From Hippophae tibetana (taxonomy: Eukaryota > Streptophyta > Magnoliopsida > Rosales > Elaeagnaceae), in NCBI GenBank assembly GCA_037013495.1, contig CM072812.1:59614938-59678937 (forward strand): DNA of 64,000 nucleotides, in the 5' to 3' direction. The notes beneath the pieces were generated by a model. The model searched no databases and was not told the origin of the DNA. It saw nothing but the letters and a program-made list of their open reading frames with translations. A program made the translations under genes and the position numbers. Positions 1 through 11,584 of the stretch are shown in pieces (position 1 is the stretch's first letter; each line of letters opens with the position of its first letter).

Positions 1-613
1 ATTTTAAATCCTGTATCAACTAGACTATTATAATAAATCAAATGGAGGCCGTTTCTATTTCTAAAAATGCAAGAAAGCATTAGTTCTGTTCTCAACGTTT
101 TGGACCCCAAATTCCATTGTTTACACAACTTACCCATGTCTTAAATTTTGGTCTCACAACATTACGTTTTTGTTCGGTTCATGTTCTATAGGGTTCTAAT
201 TAAATCATCTTAGCCACTTTCTTCGCAATTCAATGGTTAATATTTCTTTGAGTTCCTAGGTTGTTCACCTAAAGGTTACACATAATTTAGAATGAGAGCC
301 ATGCTTGCACAAAATAGGTTATATGTCTTCATCTATTCAATTTGTAATTTTAGATTTAAAACAGTTATTATTTAATTGTTTTCTGCATAATTGAGTGACA
401 AATCACAATAAAAAGAAAGAAATTTAAACCTTCATGTTTTGCGTATTCTATCAATTTTGTTGTCGTTGTTTTAATCTCCGGATTTCCTTTTATAGTTTTC
501 TTTAAATCCTTCGTATCTTTTTTTTGTTCCTTTTTTTTGCATGTTAATCTATCTTTGTTTTTCAAAAAAAGAAGATTGGTGTAGCATGTCCAAGTTTATA
601 AAAAAAAGAAGTC
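1..613. repeat. Truncated first monomer (copy 1)
   Basis: The window starts about 33 bp inside a monomer, at ATTTTAAATCCTG, so this copy lacks only its first bases. It has several private changes, for example GAGAGCCATGCTTGCAC where most copies read GAGAGCCTTGGTTGCAG. The array therefore continues beyond the left edge of the window. Confidence 0.9.
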
Positions 614-3194
614 ATTAATTGGGGTTGCAACTTTAAAGTATTAAAAATTTAAAATCCTGTATCGACGAAAATATTATAATAATTCAAATGAAAGGTCGTT
701 TCGATTTCTAAAAATGCAAGAAAGCATTAGTTCTATTCTCAACGTTTTGGACCCCAAATTCCATTGTTTACACAACTTACCGATGTCTTAAATTTTGGTC
801 TCACCATATTACGTTTTGTTCTGTTCATGTTCTATAGGGTTCTAATTAAATCATCTTAGCCACTTTCTTCGCAATTCAATCGTTAATATTTCTTTGAGTT
901 CCTAGGTTGTTCACCTAAAGGTTACACGTAATTTAGATTGATAGCCTTGGTTCCAGAAAATAGATTATAAGTCTTCATCTATTCATTTTATAATTTTAGA
1001 TTTAAAATAGTTATTATTTAATTGTTTTCTGCATTATTGAGTGACAAATCACAATAGAAAGAAAGAAATTTAAACCTTCATGTCTTGCGTTTTCTATCAA
1101 TTTTGGTGTCGTTGTTTTAATCTTTGGATATCCTATTATTGTTTTCTTTAAATTCTTCGTTTCTTTTTTTTGTTCCTTTTTTTTGCATGTTAATCTATCT
1201 TTGTTTTTCAAAAAAAGAAGAGTGATGTAGCATGTCCAAGTTTATAAAAAAAGAAGTCATTAATTGGGGTTGCAACTTTAAAGTATTAAAAAATTTAAAT
1301 CCTGTATCGACGAGTCTATTATAATAAATCAAATGCAGGTCGTTTCTATTTCCAAAAATGCAAGAAAGCATTAGTTCTGTTCTCAACGTTTTGGACCCCA
1401 AATTCCATTGTTTACACAACTTACCCATGTCTTAAATTTTGGTCTGACCACATCATGTTTTGATCGGTTCATGTTCTATAGGGTTCTAATTAACTCATCT
1501 TAGCCACTTTCTTCGCAATTCAATCTTTAATATTTCTTTGAGTTCATAGGTTGTTCACCTAAAGGTTACATATAATTTAGAATGAGAGCCTTGGTTGCGG
1601 AAAATAGGTTATATGTCTTTATCTATTTATTTTGTAATTTTAGATTTAAAACAGTTATTATTTAATTGTTTTCTACATTATTGAGTGACAAATCCCAATA
1701 AAAAGAATGAAATTTAAACCTTCATGTCTTGCGTTTTCTATCAATTTTGGTGTCGTTGTTTTAATCTTTCGATTTCCTTTTATAGTTTTCTTTAAATTCT
1801 TCGTATATTTTTTTTGTTCCTTTTTTTTGCATGTTAATCTATATTGGTTTTTCAAAAAAAGAAGATTGTTGTAGCATGTCCAAGTTTATAAAAAAAGAAG
1901 TCATTAATTTTGGTTGCAACTTAAAAGTATTAAAAATTTTAAATCGTGTATCAACTAGACTATTATAATAAATCAAATGTAGGCCGTTTCTATTTCTAAA
2001 AATGCAAGAAAGTATTAGTTCTGTTCTCAACGTTTTGGACCCCAAATTCCATTGTTTACACAACTTACTGATGTCTTAAATTTTGGTCTCACCATATTAC
2101 GTTTTTGTTCGGTTCATGTTCTATAGGGTTCTAATTAACTCATCTTAGCCACTTTCTTCGCAATTCAATCGTTAATATTTCTTTGATTTCCTAGGTTGTT
2201 CACCTAAAGGTTACACATAATTTAGAATGAGAGCCTTGGTTGCAGAAAATAGGTTACATGTCTTCATCTATTCATTTTGTAATTTTAGATTTAAAACAGT
2301 TATTATTTAATTGTTTTCTACATTCTTGAGTGACAAATCACAATAAAAAGAATGAAATTTAAACCTTCATGTCTTGCGTTTTCTATCAATTTTGGTGTCG
2401 TTGTTATAATCTTTGGATTTCCTTTCATATTTTTCTTTAAATTCTTCGTATCTTTTTTTTGTTCCTTTTTTTTGCATGTTAGTCTATCTTTGTTTTTCAA
2501 AAAAAGAAGAGTGTTGTAGCATGTCAAAGTTTATAAAAAAAAGAAGTCATTAATTGGGGTTGCAACTTTAAAGTATTAAAAATTTTAAATCCTGTATCGA
2601 CGAGACTATTATAATAAATCAAATGGAGGCCGTTTCTATTTCTAAAAATGCAAGAAAGCATTAGTTCTGTTCTCATCGTTTTGGACCCCAAATTCCATTG
2701 TTTACACAACTTACCGATGTCTTAAATTTTGGTCTCACCATATTACGTTTTTGTTCGGTTCATGTTCTATAGGGTTCTAATTAACTCATCTTTGCCACTT
2801 TCTTCGCAATTCAATCGTTAATATTTCTTTGATTTCCTAGGTTGTTCACCTAAAGGTTACACATAATTTAGAATGAGAGCCTTGGTTTGAGAAAATAGGT
2901 TACATGTCTTCATCTATTCATTTTGTAATTTTAGATTTAAAACAGTTATTATTTAATTGTTTTCTGCATTCTTGAGTGACAAATCAAAATAAAAAGAATG
3001 AAATATAAACCTTCATGTCTTGCGTTTTCTATCAATTTTGGTGTCGGTGTTATAATCTTTGGATATCCTTTTATAGTTTTCTTTAAATTCTTCGTATCTT
3101 TTTTTTGTTCCTTTTTTTTGCATGTTAGTCTATCTTTGTTTTTCAAAAAAAGAAGAGTGTTGTAGCATGTCCAAGTTTATAAAAAAAAGAAGTC
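614..3194. repeat. Heterogeneous monomers, no clear higher-order period (copies 2-5)
   Basis: Four monomers with landmark spacings of 644-646 bp. They differ from one another at many scattered positions and carry private variants such as TTCATAGG in place of TTCCTAGG near 1535, and TTGATAGCC near 940. I found no neighbouring partner sharing a set of private variants, unlike the blocks to the right. Copy 5 shares GTTTGAGAAAATAGG and GGTGTCGGTG with copy 7, which suggests the trimer family to the right was drawn from this pool. Confidence 0.8.
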
Positions 3195-5132
3195 ATTAAT
3201 TGGGGTTGCAACTTTAAAGTATTAAAAATTTTAAATCCTGTATCGACGAGACTATTATAATAAATCAAATGGAGGCCGTTTCTATTTCTTAAAATGCAAG
3301 AAAGCATTAGTTCTGTTCTCAACGTTTTGGACCCCAAATTCTATTGTTTACACAACTTACCGATGTCTTAAATTTTGGTCTCACCATATTACGTTTTTGT
3401 TCGGTTCATGTTCTACAGGGTTCTAATTAACTCATCTTTGCCACTTTCTTCGCAATTCCATAGTTATTATTTCTTTGATTTCCTAGGTTGTTCACCTAAA
3501 GGTTACACATAATTTAGAATGAGAGACTTGGTTGCAGAAAATAGGTTACATGTCTTCATCTATTCATTTTGTAATTTTAGATTTAAAACAGTTATTATTT
3601 AATTGTTTTCTGCATTCTTGAGTGACAAATCACAATAAAAAGAATGAAATTTAAACCTTCATGTCTTGCGTTTTCTATCAATTTTGGTGTCGTTGTTATA
3701 ATCTTTGGATTTCCTTTTATATTTTTCTTTAAATTCTTCGTATCTTTTTTTTGTTCCTTTTTTTTGCATGTTAATCTATCTTTGTTTTTCGAAAAAAGAA
3801 GATTGTTGTAGCATGTCCAAGTTTATAAAAAAAAGAAGTCATTAATTGGGGTTGCAACTTAAAAGTATTAAAAATTTTAAATCCTGTATCAACGAGACTA
3901 TTATAATAAATCAAATGGAGGCCGTTTCTATTTCTAAAAATGCAAGAAATCATTAGTTCTGTTCTCAACGGTTTGGACCCCAAATTCCATTGTTTACACA
4001 ACTTACCGATGTCTTAAATTTTGGTCTCACCATATTACGTTTTTGTTCGGTTCATGTTCTATAGGGTTCTAATTAACTCATCTTTGCCACTTACTTCGCA
4101 ATTCAATCGTTAATATTTCTTTGATTTCCTAGGTTGTTCACCTAAAGGTTACACATAATTTAGAATGAGAGCCTTGGTTTGAGAAAATAGGTTACATGTC
4201 TTCATCTATTCATTTTGTAATTTTAGATTTAAATCAGTTATTATTTAATTGTTTTCTGCATTCTTGAGTGACAAATCACAATAAAAAGAATGAAATTTAA
4301 ACCTTCATGTCTTGCGTTTTCTATCAATTTTGGTGTCGGTGTTATAATCTTTGGATTTCCTTTTATATTTTTCTTTAAATTCTTCGTATCTTTTTTTTGT
4401 TCCTTTTTTTGCATGTTAATCTATCTTTGTTTTTCAAAAAAAGAAGATTGTTGTAGCATGTCCAAGTTTATAAAAAAAAAGAAGTCATTAATTGGGGTTG
4501 CAACTTTGAAGTATTAAAAATTTTAAATCCTGTATCGAAGGAACTATTATAATAAATGAAATAGAGGCCGTTTCTATTTCTAAAAATGCAAGAATGCATT
4601 AGTTCTGTTCTCAACGTTTTGGACCCCAAATTCCATTGTTTACACAACTTACCGATGTCTTAAATTTTCGTCTCACCATATTACGTTTTTGTTCGGTTCA
4701 TGTTCTATAGGGTTCTAATTAACTCATCTTTGCCACTTTCTTCGCAATTCAATCGTTAATATTTCTTTGATTTCCTAGGTTGTTCAGCTAAAGGTTACAC
4801 ATAATTTAGAATGAGAGCCTTGGTTGCAGAAAATAGGTTATATGTCTTGATCTATTTTTTTTGTAATTTAGATTTAAAAGAGTTATTATTTAATTGTTTT
4901 CTGCATTATTGAGTGACAAATCACAATAAAAAGAATGAAATTTAATCCTTCATGTCTTGCGTTTTCTATCAATTTTGTTGTCGTTGTTTTAATCTTTGGA
5001 TTTCCTTTTATAGTTTTCTTTAAATTCTTCGTATCTTTTTTTTGTTCCTTTTTTTTTGCATGTTAGTCTATCTTTGTTTTTCAAAAAAAGAAGAGTGTTG
5101 TAGCATGTCAAAGTTTATAAAAAAAAGAAGTC
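3195..5132. repeat. Trimer HOR family 1, unit 1 (copies 6-8, 1938 bp)
   Basis: First and most diverged unit of a three-monomer higher-order repeat. Its three monomers match those 1938 bp downstream: copy 6 shares GAGAGACTTGG and TAGTTATTATTT with copy 9, copy 7 shares GGTTTGAGAAAATAGG and GGTGTCGGTG with copy 10, and copy 8 shares CGAAGGAAC and TTCAGCTAAAGG with copy 11. Landmarks are at 3329, 3975 and 4621. Private differences from units 2-4 include the A in CAAGAAATCATTAG near 3946. Confidence 0.85.
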
Positions 5133-7070
5133 ATTAATTGGGGTTGCAACTTTAAAGTATTAAAAATTTTAAATCCTGTATCGACGAGACTATTATAATA
5201 AATCAAATGGAGGCCGTTTCTATTTCTAAAAATGCAAGAAAGCATTAGTTCTGTTCTCAACGTTTTGGACCCCAAATTCTATTGTTTACACAACTTACCG
5301 ATGTCTTAAATTTTGGTCTCACCATATTACATTTTTGTTCGGTTCATGTTCTATAGGGTTCTAATTAACTCATCTTTGCCACTTTATTCGCAATTCAATA
5401 GTTATTATTTCTTTGATTTCCTAGGTTGTTCACCTAAAGGTTACACATAATTTAGAATGAGAGACTTGGTTGCAGAAAATAGGTTACATGTCTTCATCTA
5501 TTCATTTTGTAATTTTAGATTTAAAACAGTTATTATTTAATTGTTTTCTGCATTCTTGAGTGACAAATCACAATAAAAAGAATGAAATTTAAACCTTCAT
5601 GTCTTGCGTTTTCTATCAATTTTGGTGTCGTTGTTATAATCTTTGGATTTCCTTTTATATTTTTCTTTAAATTCTTCGTATCTTTTTTTTGTTCCTTTTT
5701 TTGGCATGTTAATCTATCTTTGTTTTTCAAAAAAAGAAGATTGTTGTAGCATGTCCAAGTTTATAAAAAAAAGAAGTCATTAATTGGGGTTGCAACTTAA
5801 AAGTATTAAAAATTTTAAATCCTGTATCAACGAGACTATTATAATAAATCAAATGGAGGCCGTTTCTATTTCTAAAAATGCAAGAAAGCATTAGTTATGT
5901 ACTCAACGTTTTGGACCCCAAATTCCATTGTTTACACAACTTACCGATGTCTTAAATTTTGGTCTCACCATATTACGTTTTTGTTCGGTTCATGTTCTAT
6001 AGGGTTCTAATTAACTCATCTTTGCGACTTACTTCGCAATTCAATCGTTAATATTTCTTTGATTTCCTAGGTTGTTCACCTAAAGGTTACACATAATTTA
6101 GAATGAGAGCCTTGGTTTGAGAAAATAGGTTACATATCTTCATCTATTCATTTTGTAATTTTAGATTTAAAACAGTTATTATTTAATTGTTTTCTGCATT
6201 CTTGAGTGACAAATCACAATAAAAAGAATGAAATTTAAACCTTCATGTCTTGCATTTTCTATCAATTTTGGTGTCGGTGTTATAATCTTTGGATTTCCTT
6301 TTATATTTTTCTTTAAATTCTTCGTATCTTTTTTTTGTTCCTTTTTTTGCATGTTAATCTATCTTTGTTTTTCAAAAAAAGAAGATTGTTGTAGCATGTC
6401 CAAGTTTATAAAAAAAAAGAAGTCATTAATTGGGGTTGCAACTTTGAAGTATTAAAAATTTTAAATCCTGTATCGAAGGAACTATTATAATAAATGAAAT
6501 AGAGGCCGTTTCTATTTCTAAAAATGCAAGAATGCATTAGTTCTGTTCTCAACGTTTTGGACCCCAAATTCCATTGTTTACACAACTTACCGATGTCTTA
6601 AATTTTCGTCTCACCATATTACGTTTTTGTTCGGTTCATGTTCTATAGGGTTCTAATTAACTCATCTTTGCCACTTTCTTCGCAATTCAATCGTTAATAT
6701 TTCTTTGATTTCCTAGGTTGTTCAGCTAAAGGTTACACATAATTTAGAATGAGAGCCTTGGTTGCAGAAAATAGGTTATATGTCTTGATCTATTTTTTTT
6801 GTAATTTAGATATAAAAGAGTTATTATTTAATTGTTTTCTGCATTATTGAGTGACAAATCACAATAAAAAGAATGAAATTTAATCCTTCATGTCTTGCGT
6901 TTTCTATCAATTTTGTTGTCGTTGTTTTAATCTTTGGATTTCCTTTTATAGTTTTCTTTAAATTCTTCGTATCTTTTTTTTGTTCCTTTTTTTTTGCATG
7001 TTAGTCTATCTTTGTTTTTCAAAAAAAGAAGAGTGTTGTAGCATGTCAAAGTTTATAAAAAAAAGAAGTC
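5133..7070. repeat. Trimer HOR family 1, unit 2 (copies 9-11, 1938 bp)
   Basis: Three monomers with landmarks 5267, 5913 and 6559. It carries the full diagnostic set of this HOR: TTTTTTTGGCATG in the first monomer, GTTATGTACTCAACG and TTTGCGACTTACTTCG in the second, and CGAAGGAAC, TTTTCGTCTCACC and TTCAGCTAAAGG in the third. A private GATATAAAAGAG near 6808 is shared only with unit 3, so these two are the closest pair. Confidence 0.92.
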
Positions 7071-9008
7071 ATTAATTGGGGTTGCAACTTTAAAGTATTA
7101 AAAATTTTAAATCCTATATCGACGAGACTATTATAATAAATCAAATGGAGGCCGTTTCTATTTCTAAAAATGCAAGAAAGCATTAGTTCTGTTCTCAACG
7201 TTTTGGACCCCAAATTCTATTGTTTACACAACTTACCGATGTCTTAAATTTTGGTCTCACCATATTACGTTTTTGTTCGGTTCATGTTCTATAGGGTTCT
7301 AATTAACTCATCTTAGCCACTTTCTTCGCAATTCAATCGTTATTATTTCTTTGAGTTCCTAGGTTGTTCACCTAAAGGTTACACATAATTTAGAATGAGA
7401 GACTTGGTTGCAGAAAATAGGTTACATGTCTTCATCTATTCATTTTGTAATTTTAGATTTAAAACAGTTATTATTTAATTGTTTTCTGCATTCTTGAGTG
7501 ACAAATCACAATAAAAAGAATGAAATTTAAACCTTCATGTCTTGCGTTTTCTATCAATTTTGGTGTCGTTGTTATAATCTTTGGATTTCCTTTTATATTT
7601 TTCTTTAAATTCTTCGTATCTTTTTTTTGTTCCTTTTTTTGGCATGTTAATCTATCTTTGTTTTTCAAAAAAAGAAGATTGTTGTAGCATGTCCAAGTTT
7701 ATAAAAAAAAGAAGTCATTAATTGGGGTTGCAACTTAAAAGTATTAAAAATTTTAAATCCTGTATCAACGAGACTATTATAATAAATCAAATGGAGGCCG
7801 TTTCTATTTCTAAAAATGCAAGAAAGCATTAGTTATGTACTCAACGTTTTGGACCCCAAATTCCATTGTTTACACAACTTACCGATGTCTTAAATTTTGG
7901 TCTCACCATATTACGTTTTTGTTCGGTTCATGTTCTATAGGGTTCTAATTAACTCATCTTTGCGACTTACTTCGCAATTCAATCGTTAATATTTCTTTGA
8001 TTTCCTAGGTTGTTCACCTAAAGGTTACACATAATTTAGAATGAGAGCCTTGGTTTGAGAAAATAGGTTACATATCTTCATCTATTCATTTTGTAATTTT
8101 AGATTTAAAACAGTTATTATTTAATTGTTTTCTGCATTCTTGAGTGACAAATCACAATAAAAAGAATGAAATTTAAACCTTCATGTCTTGCATTTTCTAT
8201 CAATTTTGGTGTCGGTGTTATAATCTTTGGATTTCCTTTTATATTTTTCTTTAAATTCTTCGTATCTTTTTTTTGTTCCTTTTTTTGCATGTTAATCTAT
8301 CTTTGTTTTTCAAAAAAAGAAGATTGTTGTAGCATGTCCAAGTTTATAAAAAAAAAGAAGTCATTAATTGGGGTTGCAACTTTGAAGTATTAAAAATTTT
8401 AAATCCTGTATCGAAGGAACTATTATAATAAATGAAATAGAGGCCGTTTCTATTTCTAAAAATGCAAGAATGCATTAGTTCTGTTCTCAACGTTTTGGAC
8501 CCCAAATTCCATTGTTTACACAACTTACCGATGTCTTAAATTTTCGTCTCACCATATTACGTTTTTGTTCGGTTCATGTTCTATAGGGTTCTAATTAACT
8601 CATCTTTGCCACTTTCTTCGCAATTCAATCGTTAATATTTCTTTGATTTCCTAGGTTGTTCAGCTAAAGGTTACACATAATTTAGAATGAGAGCCTTGGT
8701 TGCAGAAAATAGGTTATATGTCTTGATCTATTTTTTTTGTAATTTAGATATAAAAGAGTTATTATTTAATTGTTTTCTGCATTATTGAGTGACAAATCAC
8801 AATAAAAAGAATGAAATTTAATCCTTCATGTCTTGCGTTTTCTATCAATTTTGTTGTCGTTGTTTTAATCTTTGGATTTCCTTTTATAGTTTTCTTTAAA
8901 TTCTTCGTATCTTTTTTTTGTTCCTTTTTTTTTGCATGTTAGTCTATCTTTGTTTTTCAAAAAAAGAAGAGTGTTGTAGCATGTCAAAGTTTATAAAAAA
9001 AAGAAGTC
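7071..9008. repeat. Trimer HOR family 1, unit 3 (copies 12-14, 1938 bp)
   Basis: Landmarks are 7205, 7851 and 8497. By eye it is nearly identical to unit 2 over its whole length, including GATATAAAAGAG near 8747. Its first monomer reads ATCCTATATCGACG near 7110, shared with unit 4 and with the later unit at 11585, while unit 2 reads ATCCTGTATCGACG. The shared variants place units 2-4 as products of recent stepwise duplication. Confidence 0.92.
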
Positions 9009-10944
9009 ATTAATTGGGGTTGCAACTTTAAAGTATTAAAAATTTTAAATCCTATATCGACGAGACTATTATAATAAATCAAATGGAGGCCGTTTCTATT
9101 TCTAAAAATGCAAGAAAGCATTAGTTCTGTTCTCAACGTTTTGGACCCCAAATTCTATTGTTTACACAACTTACCGATGTCTTAAATTTTGGTCTCACCA
9201 TATTACGTTTTTGTTCGGTTCATGTTCTATAGGGTTCTAATTAACTCATCTTAGCCACTTTCTTCGCAATTCAATCGTTATTATTTCTTTGAGTTCCTAG
9301 GTTGTTCACCTAAAGGTTACACATAATTTAGAATGAGAGACTTGGTTGCAGAAAATAGGTTACATGTCTTCATCTATTCATTTTGTAATTTTAGATTTAA
9401 AACAGTTATTATTTAATTGTTTTCTGCATTCTTGAGTGACAAATCACAATAAAAAGAATGAAATTTAAACCTTCATGTCTTGCGTTTTCTATCAATTTTG
9501 GTGTCGTTGTTATAATCTTTGGATTTCCTTTTATATTTTTCTTTAAATTCTTCGTATCTTTTTTTTGTTCCTTTTTTTGGCATGTTAATCTATCTTTGTT
9601 TTTCAAAAAAAGAAGATTGTTGTAGCATGTCCAAGTTTATAAAAAAAAGAAGTCATTAATTGGGGTTGCAACTTAAAAGTATTAAAAATTTTAAATCCTG
9701 TATCAACGAGACTATTATAATAAATCAAATGGAGGCCGTTTCTATTTCTAAAAATGCAAGAAAGCATTAGTTATGTACTCAACGTTTTGGACCCCAAATT
9801 CCATTGTTTACACAACTTACCGATGTCTTAAATTTTGGTCTCACCATATTACGTTTTTGTTCGGTTCATGTTCTATAGGGTTCTAATTAACTCATCTTTG
9901 CGACTTACTTCGCAATTCAATCGTTAATATTTCTTTGATTTCCTAGGTTGTTCACCTAAAGGTTACACATAATTTAGAATGAGAGCCTTGGTTTGAGAAA
10001 ATAGGTTACATATCTTCATCTCTTCATTTTGTAATTTTAGATTTAAAACAGTTATTATTTAATTGTTTTCTGCATTCTTGAGTGACAAATCACAATAAAA
10101 AGAATGAAATTTAAACCTTCATGTCTTGCATTTTCTATCAATTTTGGTGTCGGTGTTATAATCTTTGGATTTCCTTTTATATTTTTCTTTAAATTCTTCG
10201 TATCTTTTTTTTGTTCCTTTTTTTGCATGTTAATCTATCTTTGTTTTTCAAAAAAAGAAGATTGTTGTAGCATGTCCAAGTTTATAAAAAAAAAGAAGTC
10301 ATTAATTGGGGTTGCAACTTTGAAGTATTAAAAATTTTAAATCCTGTATCGAAGGAACTATTATAATAAATGAAATAGAGGCCGTTTCTATTTCTAAAAA
10401 TGCAAGAATGCATTAGTTCTGTTCTCAACGTTTTGGACCCCAAATTCCATTGTTTACACAACTTACCGATGTCTTAAATTTTCGTCTCACCATATTACGT
10501 TTTTGTTCGGTTCATGTTCTATAGGGTTCTAATTAACTCATCTTTGCCACTTTCTTCGCAATTCAATCGTTAATATTTCTTTGATTTCCTAGGTTGTTCA
10601 GCTAAAGGTTACACATAATTTAGAATGAGAGCCTTGGTTGCAGAAAATAGGTTATATGTCTTGATCTATTTTTTTGTAATTTAGATTTAAAAGAGTTATT
10701 ATTTAATTGTTTTCTGCATTATTGAGTGACAAATCACAATAAAAAGAATGAAATTTAATCCTTCATGTCTTGCGTTTTCTATCAATTTTGTTGTCGTTGT
10801 TTTAATCTTTGGATTTCCTTTTATAGTTTTCTTTAAATTCTTCGTATCTTTTTTTTGTTCCTTTTTTTTGCATGTTAGTCTATCTTTGTTTTTCAAAAAA
10901 AGAAGAGTGTTGTAGCATGTCAAAGTTTATAAAAAAAAGAAGTC
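9009..10944. repeat. Trimer HOR family 1, unit 4 (copies 15-17, 1936 bp)
   Basis: Landmarks are 9143, 9789 and 10435. It differs from unit 3 by CATCTCTTC near 10017 (others CATCTATTC) and by a poly-T run shortened by two bases near 10670. Both differences recur in the unit at 11585-13520, which identifies this unit as the closest relative of that later block. Confidence 0.92.
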
Positions 10945-11584
10945 ATTAATTGGGGTTGCAACTTTAAAGTATTAAAAATTTTAAATCCTGTATCAACGAG
11001 ACTATTATAATAAATCAAATGGAGGCCGTTTCTATTTCTAAAAATGCAAGAAAGCATTAGTTCTGTTCTCAACGTTTTGGACCCCAAATTCTATTGTTTA
11101 CCCAACTTACCGATGTCTTAAATTTTGGTCTCACCATATTACTTTTTTGTTCGGTTCATGTTCTATAGGGTTCTAATTAACTCATCTTTGCCACTTTCTT
11201 CGCAATTCAATCGTTAATATTTCTTTGATTTCCTAGGTTGTTCACCTAAAGGTTACACATAATTTAGAATGAGAGCCTTGGTTTGAGAAAATAGGTTACA
11301 TGTCTTCATCTATTCATTTTGTAATTTTAGATTTAAAACAGTTATTATTTAATTGTTTTCTGCATTCTTGAGTGACAAATCAAAATAAAAAGAATGAAAT
11401 TTAAACCTTCATGTCTTGCGTTTTCTATCAATTTTGGTGTCGTGGTTATAATCTTTGGATTTCCTTTTATATTTTTCTTTAAATTCTTCGTATTTTGTTC
11501 CTTTTTTTTGCATGTTAATCTATCTTTGTTTTTCAAAAAAAGAAGGGTGTTGTAGCATGTCAAAGTTTATAAAAATAAGAAGTC
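10945..11584. repeat. Interrupting 640-bp monomer with 6-bp deletion (copy 18)
   Basis: A single extra monomer sits between two otherwise consecutive trimer units, so the HOR period jumps from 1938 to 2576 bp here. It has a 6-bp loss in the first poly-T run, reading GTATTTTGTTCC near 11490. It also has TTTACCCAACTTAC near 11097, ATTACTTTTTTG near 11140, AGAAGGGTG near 11541 and AAAAATAAGAAG near 11571. This entire variant set recurs in copy 25, about 4.51 kb downstream, marking the two as products of one duplication or conversion event. Confidence 0.9.

Noticed and set aside
4290-4517. Recurrent plus-strand open frame of 60-78 codons (Phe-rich, starting MKFKPSCLAF), present in many monomers
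   Set aside because: It is the translation of the T-rich third of the satellite. It overlaps an antisense frame over the same bases, has no recognisable domain, and is broken or extended in different copies by one-base poly-T changes. Its recurrence follows from the tandem repeat and does not show coding constraint.
10699-10923. Recurrent minus-strand Lys-rich open frame of 65-74 codons
   Set aside because: It is the reverse complement of the same T-rich segment, low in complexity. It varies in start, and its sequence follows subtype differences and not codon-position bias. No ribosome or promoter context supports it.
10945-11584. Insertion element interrupting the trimer
   Set aside because: The interrupting piece is an ordinary satellite monomer in phase. 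It has no terminal repeats, target-site duplication or foreign sequence.
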